Origin: Acidimicrobiales bacterium
GTDB taxonomy: Bacteria > Actinomycetota > Acidimicrobiia > Acidimicrobiales > SHLQ01
Direction of reading: 5' to 3'
NCBI GenBank assembly: GCA_020629635.1
Contig: JAHDCX010000003.1
Location: 1 to 64,000, forward strand
DNA: 64,000 nucleotides
The notes beneath the pieces are model-generated. The model was not told where the DNA came from, made no database searches, and saw only the letters and a list, made by a program, of their open reading frames with translations. Made by a program: the position numbers and the translations under genes. Each line of letters begins with the position of its first letter. Positions within the stretch are counted from its first letter, which is position 1. Shown piece after piece: positions 44,330 to 53,194 of this stretch.

Positions 44330-46786
44330 GTGACAACACCGGCGGAACGACTGGCACCAGCTCGGGCTGCGCTCGATCGCGGCGACGACGACGCGGCGCG
44401 CGTCCTCATCGATGAGGTAGCCACTGACTATCCAGAGAGCCCCGAACCTCCGAAACTGGCCGGAGAGCTCCTCATGCGCTCCGGCGACTGGGCAGGCGTA
44501 CTCGCGCTGAGCGAGTCAGCCGCGATGCAGTTTCCCACCCATCAGTGGTGGCGACAGATGCGAGGCGACGCGCTCGTTGGCCTCGGACGGGCAGACGATG
44601 CGCGAGCGTTCTACCAGGACGTCCTCGCCGAGGACCCAACCTCGGTCGCCGCGCTCAAGGCGCTGTTGGACGACGCCTTCAACGCCGCACGCTTCGACGA
44701 GGCCCACACCTATGCGGCACGGGGCCGAGACGCGCATCCGGACCATCGGTGGTGGCGCCAGACCGGCGGCTGGGCGCTCGAGAAATCGGGCCGGACCGCT
44801 GAGGCTGCCGCCTGGTACCAGGACCTCGTGGACCGTGACCCGATGGATCAGGTCGGCCAGACCGGCCTGTTGCATCTCGAAGGCGCGGCGCACGACTGGG
44901 ACGCCCTCTTCGAACGCTGCCGGAATCTGCTCGAGCAGTTCGACCACGCCCCGCCGAGCGTCTGGGGTTACTTGATGCTGCTGGCGCTCACGACCGAGCG
45001 AGCCGACGACGTGCGGGGCGAGCTGCGTCTTCACCTGTCCCCGGACGCGGAACCGCATCGACGTCTCAAGAGCCTCGAGACGTTGCTCACCGTCGAGAAC
45101 CACTTCGGCCGCCACGAAACCACGCTCGGTCTCGCCGCCGCTCACGCTGACATCGTCAGCGAACGGATCGACATGGCTCGCGCGTATGCGCTGATGGGCT
45201 CCAACCGCAGTGATGAAGCCTTCGACGCGTTCGAGGCGATCGACGGGGAAGGTGCTGCCGAGGCCGGCGTGGCGCAGGCGCTTCTTCGGGCCAAGCAGCT
45301 ACGCCTCGAAGACGCCTACAAGATCATCACGGTCACCCACGATCGTTTCCCCCACGACGAGCGCGTCTGGCGGACGGCGTTCTACCTGCTCCAGGAGACG
45401 AGCCGCTTCGACGAGGCCGAGCGTTGGCTCGAGGAGAAGCGGGCGGTCGATGGCGCCACGCCCCGCCTGAAGCTCGAAGAGGCGGGCCTGCATCGGAGCC
45501 GCATGGACTTCGATCTCGCCAACAACCTGCTCGACGACCTACTCGCCGACGACTCGGTTGACGAGAAAACCCGACGGGCCGCACTGCTCGTACGGGCCGA
45601 CACGGCGCGGCGCTCTCAGGCAGAACCCACAAGGCTTGCCGAGCTGAGGGGGATGCTCGTCGACGACCCGGGCCGTGATCTCAATGGCGATTACGTCTTG
45701 ATCCGGACCCACATCTCGCTCGGCGAACGCGAGGCGGCGCTGTCGGAGATCGATGAGTTGCCGCCGGACCTCGACTCGTTCGATGCCAACGTCTACCGCG
45801 GCTGGGCCGCGATCGAACGAGGCGACGTCATCGCCGCCAAGGAACATGGCCGCCGTTTCGTCGCCCGTCGCTACTACCCCCAGATCCACTCGTCGATCCG
45901 CCAGCTCGAGCAGCGGACCTCCGCCCCCACGAACCCTGGAGCAGTCGTGGCGTTCGCCGCGTGCCGGGACGAGGAGCGGCGCCTTCCGGACTTCTTGCGG
46001 CACCATCGTGCGCTCGGTGTCGACCACTTCGTGATCGTCGACAACAACTCGACCGACCGAACGAGCGAGTACCTCGCGAATCAGGAGGACGTGTCGCTCT
46101 TCTACACCGAGGACGACTACGTGATGAGCGGTCTCGGCATGCGCTGGATCAACGAGTTGATCGCCGGGCTCGACGCCCCGCACTGGTGCCTGTTCGCCGA
46201 CGTCGACGAGCTCCTGATCTACCCGGACTGCGAGACCCGGTCGATCCACGACTTCACCGAGGACCTCGGCCGCCGGGGCTTCGAGGGGGCGGGTGGCTAC
46301 ATGCTGGACATGCACGGCGAGACGCTCAACGGCACGGTCGACTTCAGAGCCGGCGACTCGATGGTCGAGACGAGCCCGTACTTCACGAACGCCTATGATT
46401 TCCAGGACTTCCACCTCGGCCCGTACGTGGATGTTCGTGGTGGCTTCCGTTCGGAGACGCTCGGCATCCGCAATCTCCAGATGACCAAGACCCCGCTCAT
46501 CCACTCGGACTCCGGCATTCAGTTCTTGTCGAGCAGTCACGAGACCACCCCCGGCCGCATCGCCAAGGTGGCGACGCTCTTCCTGCACTTCAAGTACATC
46601 GGCGACGCCATGGCCCGCGCCGAGAAGGAAGCCGCCTGGACGCCGTACATGTACTACGGCAACAACACCGAGAAACTCCGCCAACTCTCGAATGGCGAGG
46701 ACTTCTCCCTGATGACCGACAACACCCACCGCTACGAGTCCAGCCGACAGCTCGTCGAGCTCGGCTTGCTCCGGAGCATGAGCTGA
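44330..46786 (+). CDS. TPR protein with C-terminal glycosyltransferase domain (PF13704-like)
   Basis: An 818-residue protein. Residues ~1-540 are tandem TPR helices (alternating AEPxxx, GRADDARAFYQDVLAEDP, GRTAEAAAWYQDLVDRDP). From ~545 to the end it is a glycosyltransferase 2-like domain: AFAACRDEERRLPDFLRHHRALGVD, IVDNNSTDRTSEYL, FADVDELL as the DXD motif (DVDE) and HSDSGIQFLSSSHET. GTG 44330 is preferred to the reading from 44309 because of the -10 box. The TPRs may tether the enzyme to a partner or measure chain length. It is followed by a coiled-coil gene (37-bp gap). Confidence 0.78.
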   Translation: MTTPAERLAPARAALDRGDDDAARVLIDEVATDYPESPEPPKLAGELLMRSGDWAGVLALSESAAMQFPTHQWWRQMRGDALVGLGRADDARAFYQDVLAEDPTSVAALKALLDDAFNAARFDEAHTYAARGRDAHPDHRWWRQTGGWALEKSGRTAEAAAWYQDLVDRDPMDQVGQTGLLHLEGAAHDWDALFERCRNLLEQFDHAPPSVWGYLMLLALTTERADDVRGELRLHLSPDAEPHRRLKSLETLLTVENHFGRHETTLGLAAAHADIVSERIDMARAYALMGSNRSDEAFDAFEAIDGEGAAEAGVAQALLRAKQLRLEDAYKIITVTHDRFPHDERVWRTAFYLLQETSRFDEAERWLEEKRAVDGATPRLKLEEAGLHRSRMDFDLANNLLDDLLADDSVDEKTRRAALLVRADTARRSQAEPTRLAELRGMLVDDPGRDLNGDYVLIRTHISLGEREAALSEIDELPPDLDSFDANVYRGWAAIERGDVIAAKEHGRRFVARRYYPQIHSSIRQLEQRTSAPTNPGAVVAFAACRDEERRLPDFLRHHRALGVDHFVIVDNNSTDRTSEYLANQEDVSLFYTEDDYVMSGLGMRWINELIAGLDAPHWCLFADVDELLIYPDCETRSIHDFTEDLGRRGFEGAGGYMLDMHGETLNGTVDFRAGDSMVETSPYFTNAYDFQDFHLGPYVDVRGGFRSETLGIRNLQMTKTPLIHSDSGIQFLSSSHETTPGRIAKVATLFLHFKYIGDAMARAEKEAAWTPYMYYGNNTEKLRQLSNGEDFSLMTDNTHRYESSRQLVELGLLRSMS

Positions 46787-46823
46787 CCCATGAACACCAA
46801 ATCCCGCAAAGAAGGAAGATGAG

Positions 46824-47210
46824 ATGACCACGTCCCCTGAACAGATCGAGGAGCTCCTCTACCAGCTCCACGACACAAGGCAACGACTCTCGCTCACCCA
46901 GCAGGAACTCATCGTCGCGAAAGCCAACCTCAACACCCTCATCGAAGACCCTGAACAAGGGTGGGTCGACCCGTCCGAGCTCAGAAGGGAACTCGATGAT
47001 GCCTATTCGCGCATTGGTGGATTGGAGACCGAGCTTCAACGCGCCCGACACGATGCCAGGGCCGAGAAGGAGGAGCGCCTCGAGTTGTGGTCGTGGGCGG
47101 GCCCCGAGATCGAGAAGCTGAAGCAAGAGATCGCGATCCTCCAGCGTGAGAAGCAGGAGATCTGGTCGATGACTGAACCAATGTCCAAGAACAACGATCG
47201 GCGCCCCTGA
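46824..47210 (+). CDS. Coiled-coil protein
   Basis: A 128-residue protein with almost continuous heptad-like alpha-helix: EQIEELLYQLHDTRQRLSLTQQELIVAKANLN, then RRELDDAYSRIGGLETELQRARHDARAEKEERLE and IEKLKQEIAILQREKQEIW. No signal or membrane segment is seen. The start has AAGGAAG upstream. It ends 1 nt before the next gene and so is co-translated with the composite glycosyltransferase. It may act as a scaffold or as a molecular ruler for chain length, as coiled coils do in some O-antigen systems; this is inference. Confidence 0.7.
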   Translation: MTTSPEQIEELLYQLHDTRQRLSLTQQELIVAKANLNTLIEDPEQGWVDPSELRRELDDAYSRIGGLETELQRARHDARAEKEERLELWSWAGPEIEKLKQEIAILQREKQEIWSMTEPMSKNNDRRP

Positions 47211-47211
47211 A

Positions 47212-49458
47212 ATGGCCGAGACGAACCCTGACCCGAAGCTCGCAGCGTTCTCGAGAATCCAAGATGAGATTCGATTTGGACCATCAGTCGAGACGCACAT
47301 TCGAGAGCTCGTTGAACGCAAGTCACACCAGCCGGTGCACGTTCTCACCAGCCTCGAGTTCGACGGCCTTTTCCAGAACGGCGGGATCGGAACCTATTTC
47401 CGGCAGCTCTCGCATCAGTTGCACGAGTCGGGTGCACCGGTCATCGGAATCGTGGTCGACGACAATTCTTGGTGGCCAAATAATCGACCACCGATTGATG
47501 ATTTCGACCTCGTGTTCACGCTGGCCGATGCAGCCCGCTTGTTGTCGCCGGACACCTTCAGCCTCAAGTCCTACTGGGGTTGGGGGCACCTCAGCTGGGC
47601 GATGGAACGGTCGTTTCTCGTCTACCTTCTCCACCTCGCAGTTCAACGGGCGTTGCCCGACACAACTCCCGTCGTCGCGGAGTTTCATGAGATGGCTGGC
47701 GTGGGGCACCTGACGATTCAGGCCGGCCGCAGCGGCATCCTCGGGGACAACTTTGTCTCGATCGTTGGACAACACAGCAGCGAGGAGTGGATCCGTCGCG
47801 CAAACCGTCAGTTCGACAGGCTTGACTTCCAGTGGCTCGACACTCTCCACATGGAAGGCGAACGGGTCAGCATGGAGTCGGCCAACATCTCGTTCGGGCC
47901 GTCGAGGTACCTCTTGGACTACTCCCTCAGCATGGGTTGGGACACAAGAGACAGCGTTGTCCTGCCCTACCCGGTCGGCGCTCTCGACGAAATGGTCGAA
48001 GAATCAGCTGTGCCCGTCCACCCCACCGTTGACGAACCGACGGTCGTCTTCTTCGGTCGCCTCGAGGAGCGAAAGGGTCTCGTCACCTTCTGTGACGCCG
48101 TCAACCTCGTTCGCGCTACTCCTGGCTTGGAGAACACGAGAGTCCTCTTGCTTGGACGTGTGACTGACCTTCACGAACAGGGAATGGACGCACGTTCGTA
48201 CGCGCTCCGCGAACTCGGTTCGAAGAACCTCCAGATCGAGACCGAGCTGGATCGAGAGGCTGCGATCAGTCTTCTGAAGAGTCTCAAGCGGGCGGTCGTT
48301 TTCCTTGGCTCGCCCTACGACAACTTCCCGAACACGGCGCTCGAGATGTCCCAACTGCCGGTGAGAGTCGTCGCATGTTCTGGCTCTGGACTGCAGGAAG
48401 CACTCCAACACTGCGAGAACTGGGATCCGTCGTTTGGTTTCGCCCCCTACGACGTACAGCAGGCTGCAGCGGCAGTGCATGCTGCTCTTGAGGAGCCTCC
48501 CGTCCTCAGTGCGCCGTTCACTGACGCAGTGCGGCGTAAGAAGAACGCAGAGGTCATGCGACGGCGGGCCGAGCTTGTGGACGCTGAGCTCCAATCCCGA
48601 AAGCGAACGCCGTCTGAACATCCAGCTGTCATGATCGGCGTGACGTACTTCAACCTCGGCCACTACCTGCTCGATGCCCTACGGTCAGCGTGTGCTCAGT
48701 CATACTCGAACGTCCACGTGGTCGTGGTCAACGACGGAAGTACTGGGGACTTCTCCGAAGCGCGACTCATGAGTGCGCGTCGGATGTTTCCGCAGGTCGA
48801 GTTCATCGATCACGCGGAGAATCTCGGCCTGAGCGCAGCTCGCAATCGACTCATCGAGATAGCCATCGAGCGCAAGGCCGACTACCTCTGCTTCCTCGAC
48901 GCGGACAACTTGTTGTTGCCTACGGCGATTGAAGACCTGGAGCGAGCCGCTCGGACGAGCTCAGCCGACTTGGTGATTCAACCGATGATCCACTTCACCG
49001 ACGTCGGCAGCGTTCCCTCACCGAACGACGTGAGCTCCTTTGTCGCCATTCCGGGCTGGATCGGAACTGGCTTCAGTCAGAACCTCGCCGGCGATGCGCT
49101 TGCGTTGTTCTCGGTCGAGCTTCTTGAGCGCTTTCCCCATCCCGAGGGCAGACGCCAGCACACGCAGGACTGGATCACAATCACCAAAGCTTGGCTCCAC
49201 GGGCATCACATCACGGTTCTCCCTGACGCCGCTGGCCTCTACCGCCTTCGGGACGATTCAATGATGCACCGTGATGGCGTAACGGCGGAGGATCACTTCA
49301 ACTTGCTCGAGCAAGTGATCGCTCAGGTAGACGATCCACGCCTCAGAAGAACCCTCTGGGCCTTGATTCGCCAGTCGCAGAGCGGCTTCGTTCCCGACCG
49401 GAACGAACACGGACCACACCTCTACGACACCCACAGCGACACGATCTATACGCCCTGA
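47212..49458 (+). CDS. Bifunctional glycosyltransferase (GT4-type plus GT2)
   Basis: A 748-residue composite enzyme. The first ~430 residues are a GT-B domain (GGIGTYFRQLSHQLHESG, VVFFGRLEERKGLVTFCDAV, DNFPNTALEMSQLPVRVVACSGSGLQE) and from ~465 a GT2 domain (VMIGVTYFNLGHYLLDALRSA, VVVNDGSTGDF, CFLDADNLL as DXD). A and T use is visibly higher here than in flanking genes (47.2-50.9 kb), suggesting acquisition by transfer. It probably adds two successive sugars. ATG 47212 follows the coiled-coil stop after one base. Confidence 0.82.
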   Translation: MAETNPDPKLAAFSRIQDEIRFGPSVETHIRELVERKSHQPVHVLTSLEFDGLFQNGGIGTYFRQLSHQLHESGAPVIGIVVDDNSWWPNNRPPIDDFDLVFTLADAARLLSPDTFSLKSYWGWGHLSWAMERSFLVYLLHLAVQRALPDTTPVVAEFHEMAGVGHLTIQAGRSGILGDNFVSIVGQHSSEEWIRRANRQFDRLDFQWLDTLHMEGERVSMESANISFGPSRYLLDYSLSMGWDTRDSVVLPYPVGALDEMVEESAVPVHPTVDEPTVVFFGRLEERKGLVTFCDAVNLVRATPGLENTRVLLLGRVTDLHEQGMDARSYALRELGSKNLQIETELDREAAISLLKSLKRAVVFLGSPYDNFPNTALEMSQLPVRVVACSGSGLQEALQHCENWDPSFGFAPYDVQQAAAAVHAALEEPPVLSAPFTDAVRRKKNAEVMRRRAELVDAELQSRKRTPSEHPAVMIGVTYFNLGHYLLDALRSACAQSYSNVHVVVVNDGSTGDFSEARLMSARRMFPQVEFIDHAENLGLSAARNRLIEIAIERKADYLCFLDADNLLLPTAIEDLERAARTSSADLVIQPMIHFTDVGSVPSPNDVSSFVAIPGWIGTGFSQNLAGDALALFSVELLERFPHPEGRRQHTQDWITITKAWLHGHHITVLPDAAGLYRLRDDSMMHRDGVTAEDHFNLLEQVIAQVDDPRLRRTLWALIRQSQSGFVPDRNEHGPHLYDTHSDTIYTP

Positions 49459-49498
49459 CGCGGTTGATATGGCCTCGCTGTCTCGTTGGGGATCCTCG

Positions 49499-50227
49499 TT
49501 ACGGCTCGGGCGTGAGTAGGTGACTCGCCCCGGTGTGTTCGAGATCCTCGCAGAACCGGTGCATCCACAGTTGCGACATCTCGTCACGTTGTACCTGTAG
49601 ACGGGTCTCATGGAGACCTTCGAAGCCGCTCAGCACTGCTTGGTCGATGCCGTCAGTAATGGCGACATGCTGCAGAATCGACCGCACCGCCTGAACTGGG
49701 TCGCTGATCAGAGCCTCGTAGTGCAATCGAAGCGGAGCAACTTTGGACGCGGAGAATTCTGCTTCCCAGTTGTGCTCATCCCGAAGGATCCAATCGAGGG
49801 CAGATCGAGTCAGCGAGTAGTCATACTCTGGCTCAGCTGCTTCTTTCGCCGTCGACATCCAAGCAGAAGTCTGCATGGCTCGTGCCCAAGACACCGCTTG
49901 CGACGCCCGGTCAAGTCGAGTCAGGTAAAGATACTGGGGGTTGTCGAGAATGTCATGCAGCGGTTCATCCGGCGAAGCGCTGCGCCAGTGCTGATTCATG
50001 ATCTTGATCGACGCGAGCCCTTTGGATGCGGTCCGTTCGTGCACCAGCTCGAGATACTCGCGAGGTGGCAGCGACGGCTCGATTGAAAGATCAGACTCGT
50101 GTGTTTCACGATCCTCGGGCAGGAGATACTCACGTGGCTTCCCCATTACACCAAGATCGCTCAACAGCTCACACAGCAGATTGCTACCTGACCGCGGTAC
50201 CGCGGCAATGACGCACCAGCGGAGCAT
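49499..50227 (-). CDS. Stf0-type sulfotransferase
   Basis: A 242-residue protein with the Stf0 hallmark VPRSGSNLLCELLSDLGVMGKPREY (residues ~10-34), in which PRSGSNLL is the 5'-phosphosulfate loop, and LTRLDRASQAVSWARAMQT for the 3'-phosphate site. Stf0 enzymes sulfate trehalose in mycobacteria; here a sugar acceptor is likely but unknown. It follows the methyltransferase gene by 8 bp in a leftward operon and is convergent with the GT4-GT2 gene. Base composition is lower in GC than the surroundings. Confidence 0.85.
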   Translation of the reverse strand: MLRWCVIAAVPRSGSNLLCELLSDLGVMGKPREYLLPEDRETHESDLSIEPSLPPREYLELVHERTASKGLASIKIMNQHWRSASPDEPLHDILDNPQYLYLTRLDRASQAVSWARAMQTSAWMSTAKEAAEPEYDYSLTRSALDWILRDEHNWEAEFSASKVAPLRLHYEALISDPVQAVRSILQHVAITDGIDQAVLSGFEGLHETRLQVQRDEMSQLWMHRFCEDLEHTGASHLLTPEP

Positions 50228-50235
50228 GATGATCG

Positions 50236-50901
50236 CTAGCTCGCGTCAATCCGGACGAGGGCGACGTCTTGGTAACCGAGGTTTGCATCCAACGCGAGGT
50301 ACTTCAGCTTCCAACCATCATGGATGCAAAGCTCATTCACTGCCCGTGGAACGCCGTAGCTCTCGATCTCGATTGGTGACCAGTGGGTGTAATCGTTGAA
50401 AATGAGCACTCCGTCACGCTTGACCTTGTCTTTCGCTACTCGAGCGTCGCGACATACTCCCGCGTACCGGTGATCGCCATCGATGTAGATCCAGTCGAAG
50501 TACTCATCGGGATAGTTGCTGAGCGTCTCTGCTGAGTCACCCAAGACGAGCTCAACATCACCACGCTCCAACCCAGCTTTCAACGCAGGGTGCTCTCCGA
50601 GCGTGGCGTCGAACAGATCGAAAGAGATGTCGAACAGTACGAGATTTGACGGTTCGGTTTCCTGGAGGATCAGCTCCGCGAATCTCCCGTATTGTGTGCC
50701 GACCTCAGCGACCCGAGCGCTGCTCTCGAGAAGGCTCAGCCCGGCATCACGATTCGGGAGAACGACGCACTCGTCGACGTGATGTGCTGAAAGCCGAGGT
50801 GCGCGATGGAACATCGGGTGGTCGTCCCAGCGGTCCCAGTCGTCGTCCGAAACACTTGCGGTCCGCTCGAGAAATCGATTCCGAAAGTCCGCGAATCTCA
50901 T
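50236..50901 (-). CDS. Class I SAM-dependent methyltransferase
   Basis: A 221-residue methyltransferase: ARVAEVGTQYGRFAELIL as the SAM motif I, VLFDISFDLFDATL, GDSAETLSNYPDEYFDWIYIDGDHRYAGV and RDGVLIFNDYTHWSP, matching the Methyltransf_24 group. It probably O-methylates a sugar of the polymer. ATG 50901 has GGAG 5 nt upstream and overlaps the stop of the large glycosyltransferase by ATGA; the longer reading (50922) was rejected for this reason. Confidence 0.82.
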   Translation of the reverse strand: MRFADFRNRFLERTASVSDDDWDRWDDHPMFHRAPRLSAHHVDECVVLPNRDAGLSLLESSARVAEVGTQYGRFAELILQETEPSNLVLFDISFDLFDATLGEHPALKAGLERGDVELVLGDSAETLSNYPDEYFDWIYIDGDHRYAGVCRDARVAKDKVKRDGVLIFNDYTHWSPIEIESYGVPRAVNELCIHDGWKLKYLALDANLGYQDVALVRIDAS

Positions 50902-53069
50902 GACAACTCCTCTTCCGGCCAACGCTTCTCACGCCGACCGGCACGCCTATTCTGCACCGCGTTCGACAACAGTCGCGCATTCGCGGTCCCTGACGGCCCC
51001 CACCCAAGTCCTGCTACCACGTGTGCAAGTGCCCGCGAGCGCGGTTTCGCCTCTCGAACGGCGTGTCGGAACAGCTTCGTCGCAATCCGAATCTCCCGAC
51101 GCTTCAGCCTTTTCAAGCCAGACACGGCATGAACAGCTGCGACCTCAGGTCGGAACGCCTCCGGCACGACGGCGCCGATGTGTGGCTCCATGACCCGTAC
51201 GAACTCCTCGGCGCGCTCGGATCCGCCTTGCGCGGTCTTGGCGCCGCCGCGGAGTCGTTCGAGCGAGAAGATCACCGGCTCGTAGTGGAGCTCGGTGTCG
51301 CGAGCGATGTCGAGGAAGAACGCGTAGTCGAAGGTGTAGTGCAGCGTTTCGTCGAGCGGGCCATGCGCCTCGTGCACGCTGCGTCGCCAGAACGCCGACG
51401 GCTGCACGATGAAGTCGCCCTTCACCAGATCGTCGTACTGGCCGGCCTTCACGTTGGATCGGAGGCCGAACTGGCGACCGCTTTCGTTGATGGCCATCGA
51501 GTCGCCGTAGAGGAACCCGGCGTCCGGGCGACTGGCGAACCAGTCGAGGACCCACGGGATCGCTCCGGGGGCGAGGATGTCGTCGCCGTTGAGCCATCCG
51601 AAGATTTCGCCGCGGGCCTGAGAAAATCCGAGGTTGAGCGCTGCGGTCTGGCTGAGGCCCGGCGCATCGACCATGCGTACATGACCGTTCGCGGCGACCA
51701 GTTCTCGGGTCCCGTCGGTCGACCCGCCGTCGACGGCGATGACTTCCATCGAGGCATCGCGTTGGTCCGACAACGAGGACAACGCGTGGCCCACCCAGGG
51801 CATCGCATCGAGCAGCGGCATGATGAGCGTGAGCTTCGGCGCTGGCCCGGTCACTGACCAGGTCGGCTCAGACGCTGGCAGGAGTGGAGGCGTCGGGACC
51901 GAGACCGGCGCCAACGCCGTCGACAGATCGACGTGTGGAGCTGGGCCGGACAGCGCGTCGTGCGAGTCGCCGATTGCGACGAGATCGTCCGGTCGAGCGA
52001 AGCGGGCGGCGAATGCGGTGGACCGCTCCGCCAGCATGGCCCGGTGTGCAGGGTCGGCGAGCGCCGCGAGGGCACGCACCACCTGCTCGAGCTCCGGATC
52101 GGTCACGACCTCAGCCATCTCGTGCTCGATGCACAGCGAGACGGGCTTGAGGTCAGCGGGAGCGAGCACGAGCATCGGGCGTCCAGAAGCGGCCGCCTCC
52201 ACGAAACTCTGAGGGACGTCATGGCGCGCCGTCTCGATGGACGCCTGGTCGAATCCGGCCGCCCACACCACAACGTCATCGAGCGCCGCGAGGCCGAGGC
52301 GTGCGGGCTCCGACGCGACGTACGGTTCAGAGACGACGCCGGGCAGATCACGGAGGCCACGCAGCCAAAACCACTCGGTCCCGCTCAACGGCGTCCGGAG
52401 CGTGAATGACCCGACGTGCTCGTCGGGGCCGGCCGCCAAGGCGACCATCGCAACCGACGGTCCAGAAGTGTTCAGCGATCCCGAAAAGCCGAGCGCGATG
52501 TGGCGCCGGTCGTTCGTCAGCTGCACGACAGGCTGCTGGCCGTGCGTCGGCGAGACGCAGACGACATCTCGACCGAGACGATGCTCCAACGAGACTCGCT
52601 GGGCCGCGCTCGAGGTCACGACGGTCGAGGCTGCGGCGGCGAGACGCTCGAGCATGCCGTCCCACAGCGCTCCGTCGGAGACGCGTGCGTCAGAAAGTCG
52701 CTTCGGCCACCACTCGTCGATCACGACGACGAGATCCGTGCCCAAACGTGCGCTCCGGAGCGCGAGGTGCGCCCCCGGAAGGGCATCGGGCGTCGGCACG
52801 ATCAGACAGACGTCGATCTCGGGCAGATGATCCGCCGCGTCGGCAAGCGCCTCGTCGGCGGAGAACTCACGCACCAACCCCTCCGTGGTCAGCGAGAGCC
52901 CGTCGGGGGCCGAGTGGATCTCCGCAACGACGTCGAGGCCCCACAGGGCGGCGAGGGCGCGGGCACGTGCGTGCGCCGGAGTCGCGCTGCCTGCGCCGTC
53001 GACGACCACGAGGGCCCGCCGACCGGCGCGAGCCGCCGTCGAACGAGGTTTCGCTTCGGTCATCGACAT
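50898..53069 (-). CDS. Bifunctional glycosyltransferase (degenerate GT4-like plus GT2)
   Basis: A 723-residue protein. The N-terminal ~400 residues form a degenerate GT-B domain (VVVDGAGSATPAHARARALAAL, HIALGFSGSLNTSGPSVAMV, PQSFVEAAASGRPMLVLAP). From ~420 there is a GT2 domain: KLTLIMPLLDAMPWVGHALSSL, AVDGGSTDGTRELV, WLNGDDILAPGAIPWVLDWF and FLYGDSMAI. The last motif group is shared with the GT2 at 57948. Starts at 53069 or 53063 are both possible. It heads the leftward operon GT - methyltransferase - Stf0 and is divergent from the second GT-DUF115 gene. Confidence 0.78.
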   Translation of the reverse strand: MSMTEAKPRSTAARAGRRALVVVDGAGSATPAHARARALAALWGLDVVAEIHSAPDGLSLTTEGLVREFSADEALADAADHLPEIDVCLIVPTPDALPGAHLALRSARLGTDLVVVIDEWWPKRLSDARVSDGALWDGMLERLAAAASTVVTSSAAQRVSLEHRLGRDVVCVSPTHGQQPVVQLTNDRRHIALGFSGSLNTSGPSVAMVALAAGPDEHVGSFTLRTPLSGTEWFWLRGLRDLPGVVSEPYVASEPARLGLAALDDVVVWAAGFDQASIETARHDVPQSFVEAAASGRPMLVLAPADLKPVSLCIEHEMAEVVTDPELEQVVRALAALADPAHRAMLAERSTAFAARFARPDDLVAIGDSHDALSGPAPHVDLSTALAPVSVPTPPLLPASEPTWSVTGPAPKLTLIMPLLDAMPWVGHALSSLSDQRDASMEVIAVDGGSTDGTRELVAANGHVRMVDAPGLSQTAALNLGFSQARGEIFGWLNGDDILAPGAIPWVLDWFASRPDAGFLYGDSMAINESGRQFGLRSNVKAGQYDDLVKGDFIVQPSAFWRRSVHEAHGPLDETLHYTFDYAFFLDIARDTELHYEPVIFSLERLRGGAKTAQGGSERAEEFVRVMEPHIGAVVPEAFRPEVAAVHAVSGLKRLKRREIRIATKLFRHAVREAKPRSRALAHVVAGLGWGPSGTANARLLSNAVQNRRAGRREKRWPEEELS

Positions 53070-53182
53070 GGGGAAATCACCGGAATCCGAGTGTAGAACG
53101 CGCCCCTCATCCGGTCGGTGAGGAGAACGCCTTGTTTCGTGGACGGGCGAACGGCCTACAGCGTCGCGGACGGCGCTCCACG

Positions 53183-53188
53183 TACTCT
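53183..53188 (+). promoter_or_regulatory. Leaderless promoter -10 box, second GT-DUF115 gene
   Basis: TACTCT followed by 6 nt and ATG 53195. Confidence 0.4.
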
Positions 53189-53194
53189 TGGGTC

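Noticed and set aside
53070-53194. Shared promoter motif in the divergent 53.1-kb region
   Set aside because: CTCAT and CTCAC are present on both strands, but the following 14-16 nt do not lead to a CCGA box.
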